A stretch of DNA of 64,000 nt from Candidatus Krumholzibacteriota bacterium (GTDB lineage: Bacteria > Krumholzibacteriota > Krumholzibacteriia > LZORAL124-64-63). The translations under genes were made by a program, and so were the position numbers. The notes beneath the pieces were generated by a model. It was not told where the DNA came from and made no database searches. It was given only the letters and a program-made list of their open reading frames with translations. This document shows positions 20,793 to 30,655 of this stretch, in pieces. Position 1 is the first letter of the stretch. Each line of letters starts with the position of its first letter. Location: assembly GCA_024275485.1 (NCBI GenBank), contig JAJRZA010000037.1, positions 111,020 through 175,019 of the forward strand, read 5' to 3'.

Positions 20793-23537
20793 ATGGTTTA
20801 TCACCCCCATGAAAAATACGACGATTCCAAAATTCTGGGCTGGACCCTGACCCGCCGAATCCTACCCACGGTAACATCTCCGGCCCGATATATCGGCGGG
20901 GAGTTGGGCACCCGGCCTGAAGGTTTTTCTTCAGGGAAAGCCAACATCCTGCTGTCTTTTCCAGATGCCTATGAAGTAGGCATGTCCCATCAGGGGTTGC
21001 GCATCCTCTACCATCTGCTCATGGACCGTGCTGATACTTTTTGCGATTTGGCGTTCACACCCTGGCCCGATTGCGAACAGGCCATGCGGACCGAGAATAT
21101 GCCTTTGTTCGGCCTGGAATCCCGGCGCCCAGCAGGCAGTTTCGATGTGGTGGGGTTCAGTCTGGGCTATGAGCTGGCCTACTCCAATTTGTTGACCATG
21201 ATTGATTTGTCGGGCAGTCCGATCATGGCTGCCGACCGTGGCGAGGAGGATCCTGTTTTCATTGCCGGTGGTTCCTGCACTCTCAATCCAACCGTCATTG
21301 GGCCGTTTCTGGACGTGGTCTTCCTGGGCGATGGCGAAGAGGCCGTGATCGATGTGGCCAGATTGACGGCGGAGAACAAAAATGCAGGTGGGAACCGTGC
21401 CCATTTGCTGGAAAAATTGCAGGCCCTGCCTGGGGCCTGGCATCCTGGTGTGACGGGAAAAGTGGGCCTGCGGGTAGTCCAGGATCTTGGCGCCTTCCCA
21501 CCCCCCAAACAATTGGTGCCGATCATGGAACCGGTGCACGATCGGCTGGCCCTGGAAGTGATGCGCGGCTGCGTTCGCGGGTGTCGTTTCTGCCAGGCCG
21601 GGATGATCACCCGGCCCGTGCGTGAACGTGATCCCGCCGATCTGGTGGCCGCCGCAGTGGAAGGCATTGCCGAGTCCGGATATTCCGAAGTCAGCCTGTT
21701 GAGTCTGTCCACTTCAGACTATTCCGGTCTCGGTTCCACCGTCGAAGGCATCCAAGATGGGCTTTCAGAACGTCGCACCAACCTTGTTCTGCCCAGCCTG
21801 CGGGTGGATTCGGTGGGTCCCGAATTATATGAACGCATCAGCAACGAACGCCCGGCCAATTTTACTTTCGCACCGGAGGCAGGCAGCCAGCGTTTGCGCG
21901 ACGTGATCAACAAGAACATCACTGAAGAGGACATTCTCGGCACCGCCAAACAGGCTTTCGCATCGGGAGTCAAAGGCGTCAAACTGTATTTCATGATTGG
22001 ATTACCCACTGAAACCAACGAAGATCTGGACGATCTGGTGGCTCTGGTGGGAAAAGTGGTCGCGGTGGCCCCTCGTGGTGGTTCCCAAATCCATGTCTCG
22101 GTGAGCCCGTTTTCCCCCAAGGCGCATACACCCTTCCAGTGGGCGGGACAAATATCCAGGGATGAAATCGATCGCCGCAACAACTACCTGGGTAATCGCC
22201 TGCGCCGCATGCGGGTCAAGGTCAGCTTGCGAGCTCCCGAAGTGAGCTTTCTGGAGGGGATGTTGGGTCTTGGCGACAGCCGCCTGGCACCAGTAGTGGT
22301 CGAAGCCTGGCGCAATGGCGCCCGTTTTGACGGATGGACTGAGTATTTCGATTTTTCACGTTGGCAGCAGGCCCTGGAAACTCTCCAGGTGGATTCGGAC
22401 GACTTTCTTTCGCCACGGGATCCGGAAGCACCTCTGCCCTGGGACTCGGTGGACGCTGGTGTCGGCAAGGATTTCCTGCAGAAGGATTGGAAACGAGCCC
22501 AGCGGGTCAAAACCCTGCACGATTGTCGTCTTGAAGGTGCCTGTTACCAATGCGAAGCCTGTGATGGCGACATCCAACATGTCTTTGCCAAGCTGGAAAG
22601 CCTGCCCAAAAGTGGACCCGATGAGGCCACAAACGTGGAAAATCAAAGACTTGCGGCTGTTGGCAAGGACCAAAGTCAACCCTCCGGGGACCTTTTCGAC
22701 TTGCGGAATGAAAATCCGGAGAAACCCGGTACAGAGGCCAAAAAATGGACCATCTGGCGCCAGCAGGCGGCTGCAAAGTGCTGGTACCGTCTGGAATACT
22801 GCAAAACAGGGGACATGGTCTTTTTGGGGCACCTGGATTTCCAGCGGCAACTGCAACTGGCCCTGCGGCGTTCCGGCTTGCCTGTTGCCTATAGTAGAGG
22901 CTATCATCCACATCCATTGTTGAAATTTGGCCCTCCCTTGCCGGTGGGTGTTATTGGGTTACGTGAAAACCTCGATATCGCTATGGAATGTCAGGTTCCG
23001 GGCTTGGCTGAGCAACTCAGCGCTTTTTTGCCCGATGGTTTGGGAATTCTTCAGGATAGAGTCATTGGCGGGCAATCGCCTCGTTCCATTGACGCAATTG
23101 TTGATCGTTTTGATTACCGGGTAGAAGTGCCCGGCCCTCACGAGGGGGGACCAGCGCTGGAAACCATAGCTGCTGCCGTCGACGAATTTGTCGCCCGCAA
23201 GAGCATGGTCGTGACGCGCCGCCGCCCCAAAGGAGATATTGATGTCGATGTCCGGGCCATGGTGCCATCAGGCGGCCTAGCCCTGGACCAGAAACCAACG
23301 GTGGATGGCGCTTCGGTGCTGCGATTCTCACTCGAGCGCAGCAACACCGGGGCCACCATGCCCGTGCACGATTTTTTGGCCGCCCTGCTGGGCGAGGCCC
23401 TGGCCGAAGCCAGGCATTGTCTCGTAACCAGGACAGGATATTTCGGCCGCAACAACCATGGGCGTCTTTTTACGCCCCTTCAGGAAGTAGGTGAAACCAG
23501 TCGCCGCTTCTGGCTTGGAAAACATTTCATCGGCTAG
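20793..23537 (+). CDS. TIGR03960-type radical SAM protein fused to a TIGR03936/DUF2344 domain
   Basis: Radical SAM motif MRGCVRGCRFCQAG; C-term MVFLGHLDFQRQLQLALRRSGLPVAYSRGYHPHPLLKFGPPLPVG. Confidence 0.85.
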   Translation: MVYHPHEKYDDSKILGWTLTRRILPTVTSPARYIGGELGTRPEGFSSGKANILLSFPDAYEVGMSHQGLRILYHLLMDRADTFCDLAFTPWPDCEQAMRTENMPLFGLESRRPAGSFDVVGFSLGYELAYSNLLTMIDLSGSPIMAADRGEEDPVFIAGGSCTLNPTVIGPFLDVVFLGDGEEAVIDVARLTAENKNAGGNRAHLLEKLQALPGAWHPGVTGKVGLRVVQDLGAFPPPKQLVPIMEPVHDRLALEVMRGCVRGCRFCQAGMITRPVRERDPADLVAAAVEGIAESGYSEVSLLSLSTSDYSGLGSTVEGIQDGLSERRTNLVLPSLRVDSVGPELYERISNERPANFTFAPEAGSQRLRDVINKNITEEDILGTAKQAFASGVKGVKLYFMIGLPTETNEDLDDLVALVGKVVAVAPRGGSQIHVSVSPFSPKAHTPFQWAGQISRDEIDRRNNYLGNRLRRMRVKVSLRAPEVSFLEGMLGLGDSRLAPVVVEAWRNGARFDGWTEYFDFSRWQQALETLQVDSDDFLSPRDPEAPLPWDSVDAGVGKDFLQKDWKRAQRVKTLHDCRLEGACYQCEACDGDIQHVFAKLESLPKSGPDEATNVENQRLAAVGKDQSQPSGDLFDLRNENPEKPGTEAKKWTIWRQQAAAKCWYRLEYCKTGDMVFLGHLDFQRQLQLALRRSGLPVAYSRGYHPHPLLKFGPPLPVGVIGLRENLDIAMECQVPGLAEQLSAFLPDGLGILQDRVIGGQSPRSIDAIVDRFDYRVEVPGPHEGGPALETIAAAVDEFVARKSMVVTRRRPKGDIDVDVRAMVPSGGLALDQKPTVDGASVLRFSLERSNTGATMPVHDFLAALLGEALAEARHCLVTRTGYFGRNNHGRLFTPLQEVGETSRRFWLGKHFIG

Positions 23538-23555
23538 AAGCCTGCGACCGGACGC

Positions 23556-25094
23556 ATGAAAAAGGAAATCATCATCAACAGTTCGCTCCACGAGGTGCGC
23601 GTCGCCCTGATGGAAGAGGGCGAAGTGGTGGAACTCCTGGTCGAAAGAACCGACAGCAAACGCATTGTCGGCAACGTTTACAAAGGAAAAGTCACCTCAG
23701 TAAAGCCAGGGTTGCAAGCAGCTTTCATCGATATTGGTCTGGAAAGGGCAGGGTTCCTGCACGCTTCCGATCTGGAACACGACGACGAAGAAGAAGAGAA
23801 TGGTGGGCGCGGTCGCAGCCGTTTCCGCAGGGTGCCCGATATCGGGTCGGTACTCAAAACCGGCGATGACATCATCGTTCAGGTGACCAAGGAACCCATC
23901 AGCAGCAAAGGTCCCCGTCTGACGGCCGACATCAGCTTGCCGGGCCGTTATTTGGTGATGATGCCCAAAGGCCGCCACATCGGAGTTTCCCGCAAAATCG
24001 AAGATCGCAAGGAACGTGGCCGTTTGAAGCAGATCCTGCAGGACAGTCGTCCTGAAAAAGGTGCTTTCATCATTCGCACGGCAGCTACCGTTGCCAGCGA
24101 CCAGGCCATTGAAGCTGATGTGAAATACCTGAGCAATCTCTTCACCGCCATCGACGAGAACAATCGCGAAGCCACTGCTCCGGCCCTGATTCACGAAGAT
24201 GTGGGCATGGTTGTGGGTTTGATTCGAGATATCTTCAAGGAAGATACCAGCCGATTGATCATCGATGACCAAGGCGATTTCGATCGTCTGTCAAAATACA
24301 TCAAAACGTTTGCGCCTGAGCTGCGCAACCGGGTTCAACGGTACAAAGGTGATTTACCGATTTTCGATCAATTTGAAATCGAAGCCGAGATTCGCAAGAC
24401 CCTGGACAAGCGTGTCTGGATGAAAAAGGGCGGCTACCTGATCATCGAACAGACCGAAGCCCTGGTGTCCATTGATGTGAATACGGGACGGTTCACCGGT
24501 CGCCGCAACCAGGAAGAAACCATCTTCCAGACCAATCTGCTGGCCGCCAAGGAAGTTGCCCGCCAGCTGCGATTGCGGGACCTGGGCGGCATCATCGTCA
24601 TCGACTTTATCGATATGGAAAACGAAAATAACCGCAAGCGACTTTTCAACGAGATGCGTAATCATCTCAAGAACGACCGGGCACGCCACAAGGTGTTTCA
24701 GGTCAGTGGCCTCGGTTTGATCGAGATGAGTCGTCAGCGTGTGCGACCCAGTCTGGAAAGCCAGCTCTCGAACGACTGTCCTTATTGCACCGGCGTCGGC
24801 AAGGTGCTGTCCATGGAGACCATGAGCAGTAAAATTGAACGCCTGATCCATCGCATTGCCATTGTCACCAAGGAGACCCGACTGCAGATCCAGGCCAATC
24901 CCGTGTTGGCTTTGTACATGCTCGAGGAGCGTCCGGAGCAGTTCAGGGAGCTGTGCCGTTCGTTCAATATTGAGCTGAACGTGTTGGATGATCCTACGCT
25001 TCATGTGGAGGAATTCCGGGTGGTCAGTTTGGACAGTGGGAAGGATCTTATTGCCGAGTTCGAGAAGAAGACTCAGCGCGGGGGGCGGCGTTAA
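23556..25094 (+). CDS. rng: Ribonuclease E/G family
   Basis: MKKEIIINSSLHEVRVALMEEGEVVELLVER; S1 domain; DVNTGRFTG; NDCPYCTGVG zinc link. Confidence 0.93.
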   Translation: MKKEIIINSSLHEVRVALMEEGEVVELLVERTDSKRIVGNVYKGKVTSVKPGLQAAFIDIGLERAGFLHASDLEHDDEEEENGGRGRSRFRRVPDIGSVLKTGDDIIVQVTKEPISSKGPRLTADISLPGRYLVMMPKGRHIGVSRKIEDRKERGRLKQILQDSRPEKGAFIIRTAATVASDQAIEADVKYLSNLFTAIDENNREATAPALIHEDVGMVVGLIRDIFKEDTSRLIIDDQGDFDRLSKYIKTFAPELRNRVQRYKGDLPIFDQFEIEAEIRKTLDKRVWMKKGGYLIIEQTEALVSIDVNTGRFTGRRNQEETIFQTNLLAAKEVARQLRLRDLGGIIVIDFIDMENENNRKRLFNEMRNHLKNDRARHKVFQVSGLGLIEMSRQRVRPSLESQLSNDCPYCTGVGKVLSMETMSSKIERLIHRIAIVTKETRLQIQANPVLALYMLEERPEQFRELCRSFNIELNVLDDPTLHVEEFRVVSLDSGKDLIAEFEKKTQRGGRR

Positions 25095-25105
25095 ATTTGT
25101 TAGCG

Positions 25106-25213
25106 TTTCCCCAATAGTTTGGTGTGGATACAAGAGTGTCGGCGATGTCCTCAACCCTTCGGGCCTGCGGATTACGCCGACACTCTTGTATCCACACCAA
25201 ACTATTGGGGAAA
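25106..25213. repeat. Perfect 39-bp inverted repeat with 30-nt loop
   Basis: Arms 25106-25144 (tttccccaatagtttggtgtggatacaagagtgtcggcg) and 25175-25213 (exact reverse complement). Imperfect complementarity continues outward. Confidence 0.95.
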
Positions 25214-25286
25214 GGTGACAAATCTCGCGCCGGTATTAGGAGAAGAGGCGGGGGACGGGTTTTACCCGTCCCCTGTTGTTGGGCAA

Positions 25287-26576
25287 TCAGTTGTGGGTGG
25301 CGCGCATGGTTCGGGCCAATTCTTTTATTTCGCCCAGATCCTTGGTCATCTCGTTCCAGCCGTACCAGTAGGCATAGTCGGGGTTTACGTGGAAGAATCC
25401 CTGGTAGGTGCGCATGCGGTGCTTCATGTACATTTCAAGCAGCACCTGGTCGATGTAGGACAGCCTGTCCAGTCCCTTGTCCCAAGCCTCACCGTTGGTG
25501 TGCATGAAAGTCAGCAGAAAGGGGTAGTTGGACGGATAGTTGGCCGGTTTTTCGATCAGCCCGTCCTTGTAGAGAGCAGCCACGGTGGTGATGGCTTCTG
25601 CCATCAGGCGGTCGGCCTTGATCATGATGGAATCGCCGGCGTCGAGCTGTTCCTTGGCGTAGTGAGTGCTGTGGCATTGGCCGCAGACCTTCAGCATCTT
25701 GTCGCGTTCCTTCTGCCATGACTCCTGATCCAGTTTGGCCATGCGCACGGCTTTGACCGCGTCCAGAATCGGCGTCGGTTCGCCGGTTTCCGGATCCAGA
25801 ACGCCGAGGGCCATGAGAATGGTCACACGATCCTCGGCGGCCTGCGGGTCATCGGGCAGGGGCAGACGCACACCCAGGAAACCCCAGGCCGTTTCGTTGG
25901 CATGGTCACCGTCGGGCATATGACAGGTCTGGCAAGTGGGCGCGGCTGCGCCTTCGGGCAGATCGCCACTTTGCTTGGCGAACCAGCGAGTTCCGTGCTT
26001 GCTGCTGGACCACATTTCCCACTGGGGATGGTCGTAACCCATGTGACATTGCTGGCAGGCATGGGGGTTCAACGCTTCTTTTTTGGAGAAGGCGTGGCGG
26101 GTGTGGCACTCATCACAGGAGTTGTTCTGGTAGCGGTAACCCTTGTCGCGCTGGGCCTGAATCTGCTCTTCGGTTTTGATGCCCATGTTGTGGCAACCGC
26201 CGCAGCCCCGGCCGCCTTCGATCAACTCGTCGGGAGCGAGATGGGTGGCGGGAATGGCGTTCAGGGAGGTCCAGCCGAAGTTGTGTTTTCCGTGAGAGAA
26301 CTGGTCGAATTGCTCTTCGTGGCATTCGGCACAGACATGTTCGGTGGGCAGGACGGCTTTCAGATAATCGTCCTTGTTGGAGTGCTCTTCACCGTGACAG
26401 TCGGAGCAGGTGATGTCTTCCTCGAAGTGCCTGCTTGATTCCCAATCCTGGACCTGGCCTGGAGAGATCTCCTTGTGGCAATCCACGCAAGGATCACCAG
26501 CAAATGATGGGGCAGCCATGAGGATCAGGATTGGGAGGATGGCAAAAGCCATCAAACTGTTGCATTTCATTTTCAT
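25287..26576 (-). CDS. Octaheme c-type cytochrome, hydroxylamine oxidoreductase (HAO)-like
   Basis: Signal peptide and eight CXXCH motifs (CVDCH, CSDCH, CAECH, CGGCH, CDECH, CQQCH, CQTCH, CGQCH); C-term FHVNPDYAYWYGWNEM. Confidence 0.82.
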   Translation of the reverse strand: MKMKCNSLMAFAILPILILMAAPSFAGDPCVDCHKEISPGQVQDWESSRHFEEDITCSDCHGEEHSNKDDYLKAVLPTEHVCAECHEEQFDQFSHGKHNFGWTSLNAIPATHLAPDELIEGGRGCGGCHNMGIKTEEQIQAQRDKGYRYQNNSCDECHTRHAFSKKEALNPHACQQCHMGYDHPQWEMWSSSKHGTRWFAKQSGDLPEGAAAPTCQTCHMPDGDHANETAWGFLGVRLPLPDDPQAAEDRVTILMALGVLDPETGEPTPILDAVKAVRMAKLDQESWQKERDKMLKVCGQCHSTHYAKEQLDAGDSIMIKADRLMAEAITTVAALYKDGLIEKPANYPSNYPFLLTFMHTNGEAWDKGLDRLSYIDQVLLEMYMKHRMRTYQGFFHVNPDYAYWYGWNEMTKDLGEIKELARTMRATHN

Positions 26577-26768
26577 TCGTCTCCTTGGACTAGAGGCGGG
26601 AAAATTGGATAACTTTATCCATGATATTCGTTGTTTGGTGTTGATACAAGCTTTTTGTTATTTCTTAAACACCCAGGAAATAGCTAGGGTTTGAGCGGCG
26701 TAGCCATTAGGTGATGATAATGGTCTGGGCATACGTCCGCTCACAACTCTGGTGAAACCAGTTTTGGC

Positions 26769-26933
26769 CTAGAATAAGGTGTAGATAAACGGTGCCACGG
26801 ATGATCCGGCAACGATCAGGACACCGATAAGCAGCAGAATCAAGGTGGTGGGGATCAACCACCACGCCTTGTTTTGCCAGGCAAACGCCCACAATTCAGT
26901 CAACAGTCTGACCGAATGCCTCAGTTTGTTCAT
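26769..26933 (-). CDS. DUF5989 family small membrane protein
   Basis: Reverse-strand translation MNKLRHSVRLLTELWAFAWQNKAWWLIPTTLILLLIGVLIVAGSSVAPFIYTLF*. 54 aa; absent from the ORF track because of size. Confidence 0.85.
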   Translation of the reverse strand: MNKLRHSVRLLTELWAFAWQNKAWWLIPTTLILLLIGVLIVAGSSVAPFIYTLF

Positions 26934-26969
26934 CGTATATTCTCACTTGTTTCCATCTTCATGACGGTT

Positions 26970-28805
26970 TTAGTCCAGTGGAAAAGTATCCTGCCAATTT
27001 TCATGGAGGTCGGCCCACTCGGGTTGTTCCTTCTTGTCCAGGATGATATTACCCATCACCAGATAATCCATTTCAGTCCGCATGAAGCAGCGGTAGGCGT
27101 CCTCTGGTGTGCAGACAATCGGTTCACCCCTGACATTGAAAGAGGTGTTGATGATAATACCAAATCCTGTCAGCTCATCAAAGGCCTTGATGATCCCATG
27201 GTACCGGGGGTTGGTTCCCGCGGCCACCGATTGGATTCGCGCGGAATAGTCCACGTGAGTAATGGCGGGGATGTCGGACCGTGACCGGTTGACACGTTCC
27301 ATGACCCGCAACTTGTCTTCGTCGCCTATCAGTGATGTTCGCCTGCCCTCGCATACCGGGGCGACCAGGAGCATATAGGGCGATGGCCGGTCGATTTCGA
27401 AATAATCGCTGATTCGCTCCTCAAGGCATGATGGGGCGAAAGGACGAAATGATTCGCGATACTTGATCTTCAGGTTCAAAACGGACTGCATCTTCGGCGA
27501 GCGTGCATCACCGATGATTGAGCGGTTGCCGAGAGCCCGCGGGCCGAACTCCATGCGGCCCTGGAACAAACCGACGACTGTCTGGTCGTTGATCCTGCGA
27601 GCGACTTCGGACTCGAGTTCGGCGTCCGGCAGCTGGGTGAAAGGCAAGCCGTGGGCCTTGAGCCAGGCGGCAATTTCATCGTCATCGAAACTCGGTCCCA
27701 GGTATGCACCGGCCATGCTGTCGTTTTTCCCATCGGCCCGGCGTTCATTGCCCTGAATCTGATGCCAGACGAAAAGTGCAGCCCCGAGGGCACCCCCGGC
27801 GTCGCCGGCCGCAGGTTGAATCCAGATGTCTTCAAAGGGACCTTCGCGCAGGACTCGACCATTGGCCACACAGTTCAAGGCCACCCCACCAGCCAGGCAG
27901 AGGTATTTTTCCCCGGTGAGGTTGAATGCGTGTTGCGCTACTTTCAGGACGATCTCTTCGGTGACGACCTGGATCGAGCGGGCAAGGTCCATTTCCCGCT
28001 GGCTGATCTCGGTTTCCGGTTGGCGGGCCGGGCCACCGAAAAGGTTTGAAAACTTCTCATTGGTCATTCTCAGATCATCAAGGTAGCTGAAGTAGTCCAT
28101 GTTCAACCGGAAGGAACCATCGCCGCGGATGTCGATGAGGTTTTCTTTTATCACCTCGACGTAGGAAGGTTCGCCGTAGGGAGCCAAACCCATCAGCTTG
28201 TACTCGCCGGAGTTGACCCGGAAACCGGTGAAGTAGGTGAAGGCGGAATAGAGCAGGCCCAGGGAGTGGGGGAACTGGACCTCTTCCAGCAAACGTATGG
28301 AGTTTCCGCGACCGTGCCAGATGCTGGTTGTTGTCCATTCACCCACCCCGTCCAGGGTCAAAATGACTGCATCCTGGAATGGACTCGGAAAGAAGGCGCT
28401 GGCCGCGTGGGATTCGTGGTGTTCGGTGAAGAACATCTTGTCGGTTGTGCCGGCTCCGGCTTGGCGCAGGGAGCCTTCGATCTCGGCCGGGATCCACAGC
28501 TTTTCCTGCATCCAAAGTGGCATCGCCATCAGGTAGGATCGCAATCCCCTGGGGGCGACGGAGAAATAGGTTTTGAGGATGCGACTGAACTTGGTCAGGG
28601 GCTTTTCATAGAATACGACCGCGTCGATCTCGCCTTCGGCCACACCGCCCTCCGCCAAACAGTACCGTACGGCATTGATTGGAAAATCAGGGTCGTGCTT
28701 TTTGCGGGTGAACCGTTCTTCCTGGGCAGCGGCTGAAATTCGCCCGTCTTGCACCAGACAGGCTGCCGCGTCATGGTAAAAGGCCGAGATTCCAAGGATG
28801 TTCAC
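26970..28805 (-). CDS. Carbamoyltransferase (NodU/CmcH family)
   Basis: MNILGISAFYHDAAACLVQDG...AQEERFTRKKHD; CLAGGVALNCVANG; GPRALGNRSI. Confidence 0.93.
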   Translation of the reverse strand: MNILGISAFYHDAAACLVQDGRISAAAQEERFTRKKHDPDFPINAVRYCLAEGGVAEGEIDAVVFYEKPLTKFSRILKTYFSVAPRGLRSYLMAMPLWMQEKLWIPAEIEGSLRQAGAGTTDKMFFTEHHESHAASAFFPSPFQDAVILTLDGVGEWTTTSIWHGRGNSIRLLEEVQFPHSLGLLYSAFTYFTGFRVNSGEYKLMGLAPYGEPSYVEVIKENLIDIRGDGSFRLNMDYFSYLDDLRMTNEKFSNLFGGPARQPETEISQREMDLARSIQVVTEEIVLKVAQHAFNLTGEKYLCLAGGVALNCVANGRVLREGPFEDIWIQPAAGDAGGALGAALFVWHQIQGNERRADGKNDSMAGAYLGPSFDDDEIAAWLKAHGLPFTQLPDAELESEVARRINDQTVVGLFQGRMEFGPRALGNRSIIGDARSPKMQSVLNLKIKYRESFRPFAPSCLEERISDYFEIDRPSPYMLLVAPVCEGRRTSLIGDEDKLRVMERVNRSRSDIPAITHVDYSARIQSVAAGTNPRYHGIIKAFDELTGFGIIINTSFNVRGEPIVCTPEDAYRCFMRTEMDYLVMGNIILDKKEQPEWADLHENWQDTFPLD

Positions 28806-29332
28806 TGGTGACCTCCGCCTGTCCCGTCGCCATCAAGGGGGCGTTGAAGTTCGCGGGCTTCCTTGTCCTCACGCAAAAACTGGAGTTTGTACTGTTTCGG
28901 GTCTGTTGGGAACCGTCGAGGAATCCAGTAGGTCAAACCCACCGGCGACATGCCACGATGCATGGGGTCACGTCCCTGGATCTTGAGAAGCAGCGAAACC
29001 GGAAAGAAGAAAAGGTAGAAAAAAGGGACCAGCAATATGTAGAGCAGGGCAACGCCAACCACCCAGCCCAGCCAGGTGCCGAAGCGATGAATCGGACGGT
29101 AGGCTCGTGGAACCAGGAGGCCCAACATGAGGATGCTCGCCGCCAGTATCCAGACGATCAGTGCAAACAACCGGTGGTGCAGTCCAAAATGGAGCAGGAT
29201 GCCGACGATGCCCATAATGACCGCTTGCAAAACAGCCTTGCGGCGCAGATAGGCCGACTCGGATGGGACCTGGGACTTCCCGGCGGTGTTTTCCCGCCAA
29301 TTCCAAATGGTTTCATAGACCCTGCGTTCCAA
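28802..29332 (-). CDS. SxtJ-like membrane protein
   Basis: TM-rich; VPRAYRPIHRFGTWLGWVVG; overlaps the carbamoyltransferase start; typical neighbour of carbamoyltransferase/DUF5989. Confidence 0.75.
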   Translation of the reverse strand: MERRVYETIWNWRENTAGKSQVPSESAYLRRKAVLQAVIMGIVGILLHFGLHHRLFALIVWILAASILMLGLLVPRAYRPIHRFGTWLGWVVGVALLYILLVPFFYLFFFPVSLLLKIQGRDPMHRGMSPVGLTYWIPRRFPTDPKQYKLQFLREDKEARELQRPLDGDGTGGGHQ

Positions 29333-29389
29333 ATAAGTCCTCCCAATGTTTTCAGGTTGAAGCCCAATTTACATCCGGATATTCAATGA

Positions 29390-30655
29390 TCAAAGATCTT
29401 TGCTGTTGGCCCGGCGAAGGTAGCGGATTTTTTGAGCCAAAAGCCGCCCAGCCAGGTCGTTCCCCCGCTCGTTCCAGTGGGTATCGTTGGGAATATAGAG
29501 AAGGTTGTCCGGGTCGTGTGCCAAGCGCATTTCGGGCAACAGATCCAATACTTCGAAGTTGTATTTCTCGGCCAACGCACACAGCCTGCGCTGGGGAGAA
29601 TCGAAGTCGAAGTTGGCCGGCTCAAGAGCCAGTTTGTCCACAACCTGCTGCCGGACGGCCTCATCGACCTGGATCTCAGTCGGAATGATGACCAGGATCC
29701 AAGGGATTCCCGCCTCACGACAGGTGCGGTCGACTGCGATCAGTTGTTCCTCGGCTTCCTGCCAAAGCTGTGCGACCTGGTGGTCAGGTTGCTGGCGATA
29801 CACACCTTGGTTCTTCTTTTGAATGAGCAGATACGAGTTGGTCAAAGTTCGGGCCACCGGACCACCGGTGTTTGCTGACTGCTCTTTAGGTGAAGGTGAG
29901 ACCGTGGCGCCCAGCATTATCTCGCTTTGATCATCACCTTGGAATTGCCTATCCAACCATTTCTTGCGCAGTCCGACCAGGACGCTTTTTTCGACCAACA
30001 TGAAAAGGTGGGATTTCCGCAAGGTCCGCAACCACCACCGGTTGCTGCCTTGAAAGTGGAGTTCACCCATGAAAATGGTTCCCCGTACGGGGATGCCTGT
30101 TACGTCGTTTCCCACAAAGAAATTGAGAACCACAAGGTCGGGTTGCAATTCAAGTCCCTGTGACTGGAGCAGGCCCAGCTCATTTTCGACGGACCAACCG
30201 GGGCACCCGAGCAGGGGAATATCCACCGGGCCTGATCCGGGGGCCTGGGACTTGTTCAATTCAGCCTCCGCCACCTGAAGGAAATTCTGCCGGGGAGCAA
30301 CGGCACCGTACACAAAACTATCGCCGAGTCCCAGCACACGATACGTGCCTTCGGGTTTTCTAGTCGGTCGATCCCGGTCACGGAACCCAAGGTTGTTGAT
30401 GTATTCCGTACTGGAGGGGTCGGCGGCCAAAGGGGGCCCGGCATTCAAGCGATACCCGCAGTGGGGGTCGTCCTTCCAATAGGCCTGGGGTGAAGGAGGA
30501 AGTACCGCCTGTAGGAGTCGGATACCCATTTCGCCGATGACCAGGCTGAAAATAAGCCCAAACAACAGAAGGGCTATTTTTTTGCGGATATTCGTAAAAA
30601 TGATCGGTCTCCTGATGGGGATTTTCCTATACTGAACGACAGAACAGAATAACAT
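29390..30655 (-). CDS. SGNH/GDSL hydrolase-like protein
   Basis: YRVLGLGDSFVYGAVAP block I; C-terminal NDTHWNERGNDLAG (DxxH). Confidence 0.85.
   Translation of the reverse strand: MLFCSVVQYRKIPIRRPIIFTNIRKKIALLLFGLIFSLVIGEMGIRLLQAVLPPSPQAYWKDDPHCGYRLNAGPPLAADPSSTEYINNLGFRDRDRPTRKPEGTYRVLGLGDSFVYGAVAPRQNFLQVAEAELNKSQAPGSGPVDIPLLGCPGWSVENELGLLQSQGLELQPDLVVLNFFVGNDVTGIPVRGTIFMGELHFQGSNRWWLRTLRKSHLFMLVEKSVLVGLRKKWLDRQFQGDDQSEIMLGATVSPSPKEQSANTGGPVARTLTNSYLLIQKKNQGVYRQQPDHQVAQLWQEAEEQLIAVDRTCREAGIPWILVIIPTEIQVDEAVRQQVVDKLALEPANFDFDSPQRRLCALAEKYNFEVLDLLPEMRLAHDPDNLLYIPNDTHWNERGNDLAGRLLAQKIRYLRRANSKDL

Noticed and set aside
24354-25154. 266-aa minus-strand ORF opposite RNase E/G
   Set aside because: Antisense to a highly conserved gene and partly made from the inverted repeat. 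Low-complexity shadow ORF.
25119-25721. 200-aa ORF running from the palindrome into the cytochrome region
   Set aside because: Antisense to the octaheme cytochrome. No domain support.
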